49,216 nucleotides of DNA from a virus: IMG/VR virus record IMGVR_UViG_3300010379_000009, positions 1 to 49,216 of that record; one strand, given 5' to 3'. Positions 1-7,075 of the stretch are shown one piece after another; the first letter of the stretch is position 1, and every line of letters starts with the position of its first letter. A model generated the notes under the pieces. That model was given only the letters and a program-made list of their open reading frames with translations, did no database searches and had not been told where the DNA came from. Both the position numbers and the translations under genes were made by a program.

Positions 1-941
1 AGTACGCCCCGCCCGGACGGTGACGCTAGGACAGCGGGGGCGATCCCCATGTCCGTCAGACTCTTGTTCAACTGCTCCGTGGTCCAGTCGCGCGCGGACG
101 CGCCGTTGCCACCCGGTGCCGCCGGCGGCGGTTGCCCGGTGGCATTCTGCGGCTTGGCGGCCGCGCCCGGTGACTTCTCCTGCGTGATGGCGCCACCGTT
201 GCCAGTGCTGGCAGGGCGCACCACTTCGCCGAACAGGTACGGGTGCGAGTCGCGCAACTCGCCGAACATCTTCTTCTGGTCGATCGCCGACAAGCGGTCG
301 TAGTACGCCTTGGTGGTCTCCCCCTCGGCTTGCTGCGGCACCTTGCGGCGAACGAGTTCCACGGCGTAGTCGGGATCTTTGATCCCTTCCATCACCGCTT
401 CGACCTTCAATTCGAGGCGCGCCTGCTCCTCGAGCGCTTCCTTGGCCACGATGCGCTGGCGCTTTTCCGCGCGCATCTTGTCGCGCGTCGCCACGCGCAA
501 CTTCTCTTGCAGATCCTGGTTCTCGCGCTGCAAACGCTCGTACTCGCGCCGCGACACGCCCCCGCCGTTGCCCTGGCCGTTGGTCTGCGGCTGTGCTTGG
601 CGATCTTGCGTCTCAGTGCGGGCCGGTTGCTGGCCGCGCGCTGCTGGCTCTGTCTTGCGCTTGCTCGCGGCTTGAATCATCTCCTCGATGGAGGTGAACC
701 CCGCCGCCTTGGCCTGCTGCTCGAGCGCCTCGCGTGCGCGGCGCTCGCCCTTCTCTCGCTCCTCGCGCTTGATCTTCCCGAGCGACCGCTCTGGCAACTG
801 CAAAACCTTTTGCCCCGGGGCTTGCCCGTTGCCGCGTGCGTGCTGCTGCTGTTGCGGAGTCTCGGGCTCCTCGTGCGCGTCTCCATTCGGCGGATCATTG
901 CCGGGGTGGAGTCCCCCTTCTGCTGGTACTGCTGGCGGCAT
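1..941 (-). CDS. Scaffold-like coiled-coil protein (3' end cut by window edge)
   Basis: About 313 residues are visible; the reading frame is still open at the left edge, so the C-terminus is missing. The N-terminal 50 residues are rich in Pro, Gly and Gln, followed by two charged helical stretches (about residues 53-90 and 130-200) of coiled-coil type, full of Glu, Arg, Lys and Gln, and a Gly/Pro/Ala-rich tail. Low-complexity ends around charged coiled coil, plus a position at the end of the head genes, fit a capsid scaffolding protein (DUF4355-like organisation); the family match is inference. The ATG at 941 follows an AGAGGA ribosome site. A capsid gene would be expected just beyond the edge. 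Confidence 0.72.
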   Translation of the reverse strand, partial: MPPAVPAEGGLHPGNDPPNGDAHEEPETPQQQQHARGNGQAPGQKVLQLPERSLGKIKREEREKGERRAREALEQQAKAAGFTSIEEMIQAASKRKTEPAARGQQPARTETQDRQAQPQTNGQGNGGGVSRREYERLQRENQDLQEKLRVATRDKMRAEKRQRIVAKEALEEQARLELKVEAVMEGIKDPDYAVELVRRKVPQQAEGETTKAYYDRLSAIDQKKMFGELRDSHPYLFGEVVRPASTGNGGAITQEKSPGAAAKPQNATGQPPPAAPGGNGASARDWTTEQLNKSLTDMGIAPAVLASPSGRGV

Positions 942-1137
942 CGTCGTCCTCTTTCTTTGTGGTTGCCCTGGGGTTACCCGTCGCTGGTCTTTGACCGACT
1001 GATTACCGCCGTCGTCGCGTGGGACGTCGGAGTAGCCTGCCGGGCTGACACTCGATGGGGACCTGGGATGCCTCTATTCAAACCGTTTTCAGACTCAAGC
1101 CCGCCGCGGCACATTCCGCGGAGCGGGAAGTTTTGGC
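942..1137. other. Noncoding gap with hairpin
   Basis: This gap of 196 bases holds no convincing gene. It contains the inverted repeat at 1100-1127 (listed separately) and the ribosome site of the scaffold-like gene. A promoter for the scaffold/capsid genes could lie here, but I see no clear -10 and -35 pair. Confidence 0.5.
1100..1127 (-). terminator. GC-rich hairpin, possible terminator
   Basis: Arms CCCGCCGCGG and CCGCGGAGCGGG pair over ten bases with a two-base GA bulge and a six-base loop. It lies 10 bases past the stop codon of the minus-strand gene at 1138-1617. No clear T-run follows on the minus strand, so it may be a weak terminator, a pause site or an mRNA-end stabiliser that tunes the scaffold/capsid transcript. 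Confidence 0.4.
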
Positions 1138-1617
1138 CTACGAGTTGGCCGGGTAATTCGTGGTCGGGTCCGTCGCGGCGCGCGCCTGGTACTCGATGAT
1201 GAACGCGGTGACGTCCGTCGTCGGGAAAGACAGCGTCTTGCCGTCGTCACTGATGCGCGCGATGCCCACCACGGTGTGCGTGTTCGCAGTTACCATGTCG
1301 CCCGCAACGTCTGTCAGCACGTAGGTGCCCGCGGTAGACGCGGTCGTCGCCGCCGTCACGCGCAGCGTGCGCAGCACGCCTATGGGTGGCAGCGCGGCCA
1401 AGTCGCCGCCCAGCGTGTTGAGACCGGTGACGGTCGCCTTCGCGAACACCGCGGCCGACGTAATGTCGAACGAGCCAGCAGCCGTCAGTCCGGTGACCAC
1501 GGCTTTGATGTTGGCGAGCATGTTGCCGATGCCGACCTTTTGCAGCAGGTCAGGCAACTGGTTCGGGTTGGCCTGGTTGAGCGCGGACTGGATCGAACCT
1601 TGGTATGAATCGGTCAC
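1138..1617 (-). CDS. Hypothetical virion-region protein
   Basis: Encodes 159 aa, rich in Ala, Thr, Val and Gly with alternating hydrophobic residues, as in beta-rich phage structural proteins. The N-terminal third is more helical (IQSALNQANPNQLPDLLQKV). GTG at 1617 is chosen because an AAGGAG site lies seven bases upstream. It sits between a small structural-looking gene and the scaffold-like gene, so a head decoration or head-tail connector role is possible. I do not recognise the family. Confidence 0.7.
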   Translation of the reverse strand: MTDSYQGSIQSALNQANPNQLPDLLQKVGIGNMLANIKAVVTGLTAAGSFDITSAAVFAKATVTGLNTLGGDLAALPPIGVLRTLRVTAATTASTAGTYVLTDVAGDMVTANTHTVVGIARISDDGKTLSFPTTDVTAFIIEYQARAATDPTTNYPANS

Positions 1618-1643
1618 GGCAATTGCTCCTTGTGGTGCAGGGC

Positions 1644-2030
1644 CTAAGCGGCCTGCCCGATGAACACGTCTACAAACGACTCGACACCGGCCGGCCGCGT
1701 GAGCGTGACGGCGGTGATATTCACTCGTTGCGTGAAGAGACACAAGAACGAGTCAACGGGCCACGCCTGCGACGTGCCCGCGGCGGACGTCACCGACACC
1801 GTCACGGGCCCGCCGCCGTTGACCTTGACCCACAACACGTTGACGACAGGCAACGCGCCGAATGACACGCTCTGCGGCGAATCCGACGTGAGGTCGTACT
1901 CGCCGGGGATGCCCTTGGTCTGCAGCGTCAACGCTTCCGCAAGCTGCGACACGACGCCCGTGAGACCGCTGGCCGACGGATTGGTCGGAGCGGTCTGCAA
2001 CGTGCCCGTCAGTGTGAGCGTGTCGGCCAT
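1644..2030 (-). CDS. Hypothetical beta-rich virion-region protein
   Basis: Encodes 128 aa starting MADTLTLTGTL. It is rich in Thr, Val, Ser and Gly, with short hydrophobic strands and almost no charged helices, typical of small structural proteins. No known motif is seen. It is followed closely by the gene at 1138-1617, suggesting one operon. A decoration or adaptor role is only a guess from position. Confidence 0.72.
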   Translation of the reverse strand: MADTLTLTGTLQTAPTNPSASGLTGVVSQLAEALTLQTKGIPGEYDLTSDSPQSVSFGALPVVNVLWVKVNGGGPVTVSVTSAAGTSQAWPVDSFLCLFTQRVNITAVTLTRPAGVESFVDVFIGQAA

Positions 2031-2121
2031 GCCTCATTGGTGCCGTCTCTCCGGCTGTCACGCGACTCAAAATTCGTGGGAGGTACTGCGTTGGAGCCCC
2101 CCTTTTTGTAGGTCGGCGAAC

Positions 2122-2304
2122 CTAGGGCTTGCTCGGCATGTTGCCGAGCTTGAACGGCGTCTCGGTCTCCACTTGCGGGAGCATCGGGAGCTTGCGCTCA
2201 GGCTCGAGCTCTTCCGCGGGGTCGTGGTAGACGCCCGTCTCGGCGTCCATCGCTTCGCGCGAGGTTTCGAACTGGCGACCTTGCCCAATCTTGCTCGTGT
2301 CCAT
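2122..2304 (-). CDS. Small head-region protein with C-terminal PF-motif
   Basis: Encodes 60 aa, hydrophilic and probably disordered. It ends in ETPFKLGNMPSKP, which closely resembles the end of the 78-aa protein at 2492-2728 (ETPFTLGKVPT). Four tandem small proteins here (2122-2964) all end in a Pro-Phe motif. The conserved tail suggests a shared binding partner in the virion. Function is unknown. Confidence 0.7.
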   Translation of the reverse strand: MDTSKIGQGRQFETSREAMDAETGVYHDPAEELEPERKLPMLPQVETETPFKLGNMPSKP

Positions 2305-2315
2305 GGTGTGAGTGG

Positions 2316-2495
2316 TTACCTCTTGCCCGTGAGGGGGCCGAAAGGCGCCGGACTGGTGTCGGGCGCGGGAGCGATGTCGATCTCGAAGCCCTTGTCGGCG
2401 TACGTGCCGTGCTTCTTCTCGTACGCCTCGCGCGGGTCGGTCACCGGCTTGTCGGTGCCCACGCCGTCGTACAGCTCTTCGTTGGGCGTGGTCAT
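2316..2495 (-). CDS. Small head-region protein ending PFGPLTGKR
   Basis: Encodes 59 aa from ATG at 2495, overlapping the preceding stop as ATGA. It is acidic in the first half and ends PAPFGPLTGKR; the 78-aa protein at 2728-2964 ends LPFKNLRGKR, so the two appear to be a pair. No known domain; likely a small virion or assembly protein. Confidence 0.68.
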   Translation of the reverse strand: MTTPNEELYDGVGTDKPVTDPREAYEKKHGTYADKGFEIDIAPAPDTSPAPFGPLTGKR

Positions 2496-2728
2496 GTCGG
2501 CACCTTTCCGAGCGTGAAGGGAGTCTCCTGCGGTGCCGCGCTGGGCGGCGTGTTCGCGAGCTTCTCCGACGCGCCCTGCGCGCGATCCTCGTACTTGAGC
2601 ACTGGGATGGCCGCGGACGCGTCCGCGCCGGGGTACATCTGTCCGTCGAAGCCAGAGGGCGCGGTGCCCTTCTCGACGGCGATCTTGCGAGCGTTGCGGA
2701 ACGTGGGCGGACCTTTGTACGCGGCCAT
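2492..2728 (-). CDS. Small head-region protein with C-terminal PF-motif
   Basis: Encodes 78 aa starting MAAYKGPPTFRNARK. The ATG overlaps the upstream stop as TAATG and its own stop overlaps the next start as ATGA. The C-terminus ETPFTLGKVPT matches the tail of the 60-aa protein at 2122-2304. It is hydrophilic with no membrane segment. Probably a virion-associated small protein. Confidence 0.72.
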   Translation of the reverse strand: MAAYKGPPTFRNARKIAVEKGTAPSGFDGQMYPGADASAAIPVLKYEDRAQGASEKLANTPPSAAPQETPFTLGKVPT

Positions 2729-2964
2729 TAGCGCTTACCTCGCAGGTTCTTGAACGGCAGGTGCGCCCCGTTGTCGAGCGGGAAGTCCGTCCGGGCGCCG
2801 CGTGGTTCGTAGCCCAGGTTGCCAGACTCCTCGTACAGCGACGGTCCGAACCCGAACTGCGCGTTGCCTGGGCGATCCGCCTCGCGCAACGACGTGCCCG
2901 GGGGCAGCAGTCCTTGCTCACTCGGTTGGATCGCAAACGGGGGTACTACGCGGTTGCCGGCCAT
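2728..2964 (-). CDS. Small head-region protein ending LPFKNLRGKR
   Basis: Encodes 78 aa from ATG at 2964 (MAGNRVVPPF); an in-frame TTG at 2973 is an alternative. It is rich in Pro, Gly and Asn, with no known domain. It is the first of four tandem small genes and lies divergently from the only plus-strand gene, with about 60 bases between them. Confidence 0.7.
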   Translation of the reverse strand: MAGNRVVPPFAIQPSEQGLLPPGTSLREADRPGNAQFGFGPSLYEESGNLGYEPRGARTDFPLDNGAHLPFKNLRGKR

Positions 2965-3025
2965 GTGATGCAACGAAGTGTGCGCCAGGTGACTCGGCGC
3001 TAACTGTCAAGTAAAGTAACTGGAC
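2965..3025. promoter_or_regulatory. Divergent intergenic region with TTGACA box
   Basis: This is the only divergent gene pair in the window. On the minus strand a TTGACA lies at 3005-3010, followed by TTAGCGC-like sequence that also follows the stronger TTGACA at 49071-49076. A good -10 hexamer at the right distance is not seen, so a promoter here is only possible. Confidence 0.3.
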
Positions 3026-3577
3026 ATGCTCTATCCACCACCTAAGGGTCCCATTCACATCGGCAAAGCGATCGAATGTCTCGGCTTGGCGCTAGGCGCG
3101 CACCCGATGGAAGACGCGGTAATTCAAGCCTGGGCGGCAGAGCGACAAGCCATCGTGCAAGCCGCGCAAGAGGACCACTCGGTGGGTAGCGACGCGTGGT
3201 TGCGAAGATACGGTGACGTGAACCTGGCCAAGGTGGTGGTGGGGCAACCGTTCCCCAACGCGTACGTACCGCCGCCCGCACTCGCGCAACGCCCACACGA
3301 AACACGCATGGACGCAGCGAACGCCATGTTGCTGCGCGCGTACGCCGTGCTGCGCAAAGCCCCAGTACACTTCGCCATGCTCGAAGCGGTGTACGGCCTA
3401 GACGTGCGCGAGGCGGTGCGCTTCCCCACGCCGAAGATGTACCGCGACAATCTGCAACTCGCGCAAGCGCGCAGGCACTCGGTGCGCATGCGCGCTTGGT
3501 TGCGCATTCAACGGGCTATGCAGGTGATTGAGAAACAGGACGCGGAGCGCGAGGCGGCCGCAACGGCGATGCGCTAA
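3026..3577 (+). CDS. Hypothetical protein, the only plus-strand gene
   Basis: Encodes 183 aa starting MLYPPPKGPIHIGKAIECLG. It is mostly helical, with the C-terminal third strongly basic (about residues 145-180), which would suit nucleic-acid binding. Its stop codon overlaps the stop of the convergent gene at 3574-4188 by four bases. It resembles, loosely, small phage late-transcription regulators that contain helical basic ends, but there is no clear motif. No alternative minus-strand frame fits this interval, so the gene is probably real. Confidence 0.7.
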   Translation: MLYPPPKGPIHIGKAIECLGLALGAHPMEDAVIQAWAAERQAIVQAAQEDHSVGSDAWLRRYGDVNLAKVVVGQPFPNAYVPPPALAQRPHETRMDAANAMLLRAYAVLRKAPVHFAMLEAVYGLDVREAVRFPTPKMYRDNLQLAQARRHSVRMRAWLRIQRAMQVIEKQDAEREAAATAMR

Positions 3578-4188
3578 GCGGCGTCACCCATCCCGTCGTC
3601 ATCATCGTCCATGTCATCGTCATCGTCGGCGTCTTCACCGTCACCGTGGTCATCGCCACCGGGTGCCGCGTCGAGTTGCCCCACGCGGAACAGGAAGCCC
3701 GCCACCATGTCGGCGTCGGTGATCATTCCCTCTTGCTCGAGGTGGTCTGCCAACATCTGCGCGTCGTCGTGCGAGATGCCCTTGAGCGCGTCGTGCATCT
3801 CTTCGACGAGGCTGTCGTCGAGCGCTTCGAGACACTCCGCGAGATCCGCCTTCGCGTCGTCGTCCATCTGTGCACCCGGGTCTTCGAGCATCTCAGGGTC
3901 CATGCCCTCGGCTTGCTCTTCGACGTCGCCGGCGTGCGCCTCGAGCTGCTGCATCAGGTCGGCGTACTTCTCCATACCGCCCGGCAACTCATCGCCCTCA
4001 TCTTGGCTGGACTCGTCACCTTCGGCCATATCGGGGTGCGCCTGCTGGTGCGGGTTGCCACCGCCGCCGCCCTTCCCGGGCTTTTGCTTGCCCGGTTTAC
4101 CCTTGCCTGGCTTGCCTTGGGATTGCTGCATCGGCTGGCCAGACGGGCCACCTGCGATCGCTGCGAGTTTGGATGGATCGACTGCCAT
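3574..4188 (-). CDS. Very acidic head-region protein
   Basis: Encodes 204 aa from ATG at 4188, with an AGGAG site upstream. A basic Gly/Lys/Pro-rich stretch (residues 20-45, repeats of PGKGK type) is followed by a helical acidic domain and a C-terminal tail of nearly pure Asp. Charge-segregated proteins next to head morphogenesis genes are often assembly or scaffold partners; that role is inference. The final stop overlaps the convergent plus-strand gene. Confidence 0.75.
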   Translation of the reverse strand: MAVDPSKLAAIAGGPSGQPMQQSQGKPGKGKPGKQKPGKGGGGGNPHQQAHPDMAEGDESSQDEGDELPGGMEKYADLMQQLEAHAGDVEEQAEGMDPEMLEDPGAQMDDDAKADLAECLEALDDSLVEEMHDALKGISHDDAQMLADHLEQEGMITDADMVAGFLFRVGQLDAAPGGDDHGDGEDADDDDDMDDDDDGMGDAA

Positions 4189-4255
4189 GGTGTTGCGCGC
4201 TCCTGTTGGTGCCAGAGTGCACGAACCGCGGCCGGGCGCAAGTCCAGAAGCGCGC

Positions 4256-5197
4256 CTAGGTAACGTCTTCCCGTTTACCACCCACCAAGCGCCAACCGGG
4301 AACGCCCCACCCCGGACGCCACGGCATGAGCACGGCGCGATCGTTTGGACGGTTCGGCGGGTACTCGAATCGCGCACCCGTCTCGGGATCTTCGAACTGT
4401 TGCCCCGGGCGCGCTACTTGCCCGTGCAACCGGAATGAATCCTCCGCCACGCGATGGTCGAACGCCTGACCTGTCACGTCGGAAATGTGCTCAGACCAGC
4501 GCATGTGCACGTCACCCTCGCCGATAATCTGGTCGGCGTCCGCGATCGCGTCGGCGCTGGCAGAGTTCTGTGCCCAAGCCGTCTCCGTGCGCGCGATGCG
4601 CTCGGCCTGCCACCATTCGAGCTCGCCCACGTCCTGGATGCGGTCGATCGCCTCGCCCACTGTCTCGCCCATCACCGTTGATTGCGCGAGCTCGTTCTCG
4701 AACCGCCCGATGAGCCGCGCCCCGTACCGCGCCATGGACGACTGCAGACGTCCCGTGGCGGCGTGGCCGGACGGATCGCGCAGCAGGGAGATGGGCCCCG
4801 CCGGCAACGCCCCCGCGAACCGCGCGGCTTCCTCCACGGGCAACACGGGCGTGGTGCCGGCGTAGTGCTCCTCCAGCTTGCGCACGTTGCGCAGGGTGGC
4901 GCCGCGCGCCTCCGCCGCCGCCTCGCGCACGTACGTCGTGGCGTCGCCCGTCATGCGCAGCGTGAGCGCGCGGATGCCCTGACGCAGCTGCACCATCACT
5001 TGGCGCGCGTGGTGCGCCGTGAACGTGTCGCGCGCCTGGCCGCGCATGAGGTGGCGTGACTTGCGCTCCATGTCCGCGAGGGCCCGCTCGTACAGCGTCT
5101 TGAGCCGCGCGGCAGACCCGCGCTCGGCGAGCCTGTCCAGCCGGCGCAGGTGCTCTCGGCTAATCTGCTCGAATACGGCGGCACTCGGTCTTGCCAT
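4256..5197 (-). CDS. Phage head morphogenesis protein (SPP1 gp7 / Mu gpF type)
   Basis: Encodes 313 aa. The C-terminal 120 residues carry the family pattern: a helix with ARTETAWAQNSA, then W-x-E with D-V-x-x-x-A-x-D-H-R, a His-Gly (LHGQVARPGQQF) and a YPPNRPNDRAVLMPWRPGW tail. These minor head proteins associate with the portal inside the procapsid. The N-terminal part is helical and charged. The ATG overlaps the stop of the preceding gene as TAATG. The portal gene is about 8 kb upstream, separated by small genes, which is unusual because the two are normally adjacent. Confidence 0.88.
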   Translation of the reverse strand: MARPSAAVFEQISREHLRRLDRLAERGSAARLKTLYERALADMERKSRHLMRGQARDTFTAHHARQVMVQLRQGIRALTLRMTGDATTYVREAAAEARGATLRNVRKLEEHYAGTTPVLPVEEAARFAGALPAGPISLLRDPSGHAATGRLQSSMARYGARLIGRFENELAQSTVMGETVGEAIDRIQDVGELEWWQAERIARTETAWAQNSASADAIADADQIIGEGDVHMRWSEHISDVTGQAFDHRVAEDSFRLHGQVARPGQQFEDPETGARFEYPPNRPNDRAVLMPWRPGWGVPGWRLVGGKREDVT

Positions 5198-5460
5198 TAC
5201 GCAAACACCACAGCAGCTGCGTTGCATGCCTGCCGCCACTCGAGCGTCTTGGGTACACCGAAGAATGAAGTTTCGTTGCTGCGGTACAGCTCGACCAACA
5301 CACCCGCGGCAACGAGCCTGCGCGCCATGCCGGTATACGTACAGGAATGCCGTGCACCGCCGAGCATGCGTCGGATAATGCCACGCGCGTGGTCGACTAC
5401 CCAATAGTCTGCCCAAAGCCTGGCTTGCGCCGACGATGCGCGAAATGGAACCCTAGCCAT
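5197..5460 (-). CDS. Small winged-helix-like protein (family W)
   Basis: Encodes 87 aa. The middle has a helix ending RRLVAAGVLVELY, then a short strand-rich stretch and a C-terminal helix RQACNAAAVVFA. This matches the pattern of the other family W proteins (L..AGLL, then ...A..VLFA). It is translationally coupled (TAATG) to the head morphogenesis gene. DNA binding is plausible for a winged helix but not shown by any catalytic or contact residue. Confidence 0.72.
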   Translation of the reverse strand: MARVPFRASSAQARLWADYWVVDHARGIIRRMLGGARHSCTYTGMARRLVAAGVLVELYRSNETSFFGVPKTLEWRQACNAAAVVFA

Positions 5461-5761
5461 TGGGCACGCGCGGAGTTTGCCACTCCCAGTGCGACGCGTA
5501 AAACCGCCGCGTTTGCTCGTCAGGCTTGCGGCGGAACGTGAGTCCGAGCATGGCCCGCTGCGAGTGCGTGGGCGCCCAGTAAGCGCGCGCGATCACGCCC
5601 TCGCGCTCTGCCCAGTTTAGCGCGTCGTCGGCGTCGGACGGACTCGTGAAGTACCGCCCCATGGCAGCCGCACACATGGAGTCGACAAGCACCGAGCCGT
5701 GCAGTGACCCGCGCTCGCGCAGTTCAGCCAGCCACCGCTCCCAACCCGCGTGCGGAGTCAT
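5453..5761 (-). CDS. Hypothetical protein, possible divergent winged helix
   Basis: Encodes 102 aa from ATG at 5761 (ATGA overlap). The N-terminal helix includes WERWLAELRERGSL; a central ALNWAEREGVIARAYW followed by a LGLTFR strand resembles the helix-wing part of family W, but the usual C-terminal helix is missing. Function unknown. Confidence 0.65.
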   Translation of the reverse strand: MTPHAGWERWLAELRERGSLHGSVLVDSMCAAAMGRYFTSPSDADDALNWAEREGVIARAYWAPTHSQRAMLGLTFRRKPDEQTRRFYASHWEWQTPRVPNG

Positions 5762-5961
5762 AGCGGCGTACCGCACGCAAGCTTGTAAGCGCACGACCAC
5801 GCAAAGCCCGCGGCCACCATGCGCTCGTACGCCGCGACGATGTCGGTGTGCTTGTTGTGCAATCGCGAACCGGACCACCGCCCGAGCCCATGTCGTTCGC
5901 ACACTACGGTGAAACAGCGATCCGCCGCGAGTGCTTCCACGTAAAGAGCTTGCAGAATCAT
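5758..5961 (-). CDS. Small hypothetical protein
   Basis: Encodes 67 aa starting MILQALYVEALAADRCF. It is helical, with an AAYERMVAAGFAW segment like the recognition helix of the surrounding small proteins. Both ends overlap neighbours as ATGA, so it is firmly within the operon. No known function. Confidence 0.68.
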   Translation of the reverse strand: MILQALYVEALAADRCFTVVCERHGLGRWSGSRLHNKHTDIVAAYERMVAAGFAWSCAYKLACGTPL

Positions 5962-6179
5962 GGCATCTTCCCTGGTCGTACGGTCATCCGCATGTCGCTC
6001 GGCACTCGCGGCGGAGGCGGCAAGTGCGTCGGTTTCGCATCCGCGCACGGGCAATCGCCCGGCATGAATGGCCGGCACCCGCACACCGGACAAATGGGCG
6101 GCCACGCGTACGCGGCGCGCACGGCCAGTTTCGCGGCTGGTGGCCACTCTTCGCGCTTGTCATCGAGTACGTCACTCAT
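5958..6179 (-). CDS. Small zinc-ribbon-like protein
   Basis: Encodes 73 aa from ATG at 6179 (TAATG overlap). A CPVCGC and a CPC about 12 residues later could bind one zinc ion. The C-terminal third is Pro-rich. It may be a protein- or nucleic-acid-binding module; the partner is unknown. Confidence 0.68.
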   Translation of the reverse strand: MSDVLDDKREEWPPAAKLAVRAAYAWPPICPVCGCRPFMPGDCPCADAKPTHLPPPPRVPSDMRMTVRPGKMP

Positions 6180-6418
6180 TACGCGCTCACCACGTGCCAC
6201 CCCGACGCAAGCCGAGCGGCGGTGACGGCCTCCAAGTCCAGCACGCCGTGCTGCCGCGTGCTGCGCGTGTCAACCCACACGCCGTCGCTGCTGCCACTAA
6301 CGCGGCACTCGACCAAGCCGCTGGTGTGGACGGTCTCGGTGTAGGTCAAGCACGACGGCCCGAACTCTTCACAGCCGCGGCTTTTTTGTGTGCATCGGAA
6401 GGTTTTCGTTGCGTTCAT
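6179..6418 (-). CDS. Small hypothetical protein, possibly leaderless
   Basis: Encodes 79 aa starting MNATKTFRCTQKSRGC. Cys residues cluster in the first 25 residues, and the end contains DLEAVTAARLASGWHVV, a short helix-strand. There is no well-spaced Shine-Dalgarno site. Instead a TTGACA and a TAGATT lie upstream, with TAGATT ending only six bases before the ATG, so transcription may begin at or near the start codon. It shares this upstream element with the gene at 6726-7010. Confidence 0.7.
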   Translation of the reverse strand: MNATKTFRCTQKSRGCEEFGPSCLTYTETVHTSGLVECRVSGSSDGVWVDTRSTRQHGVLDLEAVTAARLASGWHVVSA

Positions 6419-6424
6419 GTTGTC

Positions 6425-6456
6425 AATCTAACCTAAGTCTCCTAATAAGGTGTCAA
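6425..6456 (-). promoter_or_regulatory. Sigma-70-like promoter element, close to start codon
   Basis: TTGACA (6451-6456) and TAGATT (6425-6430) are separated by 20 bases, or about 17-19 if the -10 is read as GGTTAG or TTAGAT. The intervening TTAGGAG and TAGGTTAG copies also occur upstream of the gene ending at 7010. The spacing to ATG is six bases. The repeat of the whole element makes regulation likely. Confidence 0.55.
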
Positions 6457-6468
6457 TCCCCGCTGCGC

Positions 6469-6729
6469 TTAAATTCGCACCGCCCGGTCGCGCACGAATT
6501 GCGTGCGCGCGGCAGGGAAGCGCCACACCACGTCGCGCTGCGCCCGGTACAGGTCGTAGTCGGCCGCCGGCAACGCGGCCACCGCCGAGTCCAGCTCGGC
6601 CAGCGCGTGGTTCACGCCCACGCGCGGCGCTTCCGCGTAGCCGGCGTCGGCCTTGCTGGTCAGCCACGCGTCGTACGCGGCCACGTACGCGCCTAGCTTG
6701 TCGAACGCGTTTGCGAGCGCGGGGCTCAC
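6469..6729 (-). CDS. Small helical hypothetical protein
   Basis: Encodes 86 aa from GTG at 6729, which overlaps the upstream stop as GTGA. It is Ala-rich and helical (ALANAFDKLGAYVAAYDAW), with a basic C-terminus. No family is recognised. The next gene downstream has its own promoter, so this ends a transcription unit. Confidence 0.65.
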   Translation of the reverse strand: MSPALANAFDKLGAYVAAYDAWLTSKADAGYAEAPRVGVNHALAELDSAVAALPAADYDLYRAQRDVVWRFPAARTQFVRDRAVRI

Positions 6730-7010
6730 GCGCGCACCAGCGCAGTCAATTCTGTAGCCCTGATTGCCTGCGCCGCAGGACGTGCGAACCACCGCGCTAC
6801 TTCGCCGGTCAAATAAGCTTGGCTGTGGTGTGCGTCAACGCAGCCCTCGATACCGTGCCCGCGCGCGTCCGTGCGAAAATATGGGCTACCACTAAGCCGT
6901 CCGCAGGTCGGGCACTTGTCTTGCGTCTCGATGCCAAGTCGCGCGCACGCAGCTGCACGGATACCGAGAATTTTGATGCAACGAACCTTGTCATGCGCCG
7001 TGTTGTTCAT
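6726..7010 (-). CDS. Zinc-ribbon-like small protein, probably leaderless
   Basis: Encodes 94 aa starting MNNTAHDKVRCIKILG. CPTCGR, then a Cys and a double His about 20 residues later (GCVDAHH), suggest a single zinc site. Six bases upstream of ATG lies TAGATT, and 17 bases further TTGACA, giving a promoter whose start point would fall at the ATG. No Shine-Dalgarno site is at a normal distance. Confidence 0.7.
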   Translation of the reverse strand: MNNTAHDKVRCIKILGIRAAACARLGIETQDKCPTCGRLSGSPYFRTDARGHGIEGCVDAHHSQAYLTGEVARWFARPAAQAIRATELTALVRA

Positions 7011-7016
7011 GTTGTT

Positions 7017-7045
7017 AATCTAACCTATCACTCCTAACCTGTCAA
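7017..7045 (-). promoter_or_regulatory. Sigma-70-like promoter, ideal spacing
   Basis: TTGACA at 7040-7045 and TAGATT at 7017-7022 are exactly 17 bases apart. The -10 ends six bases before the ATG at 7010. The spacer contains a GGTTAG repeated after eight bases, shared with the element at 6425-6456. The perfect -35 and spacing make this the best promoter in the window. Confidence 0.68.
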
Positions 7046-7075
7046 TGCCCTTTTTCGCTTTTGTAGCACCCGCAC

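Noticed and set aside
243-1199. A 318-codon plus-strand open frame
   Set aside because: It lies opposite the scaffold-like gene, which has a ribosome site and a coherent coiled-coil pattern; the plus frame is Leu/Arg-rich shadow.
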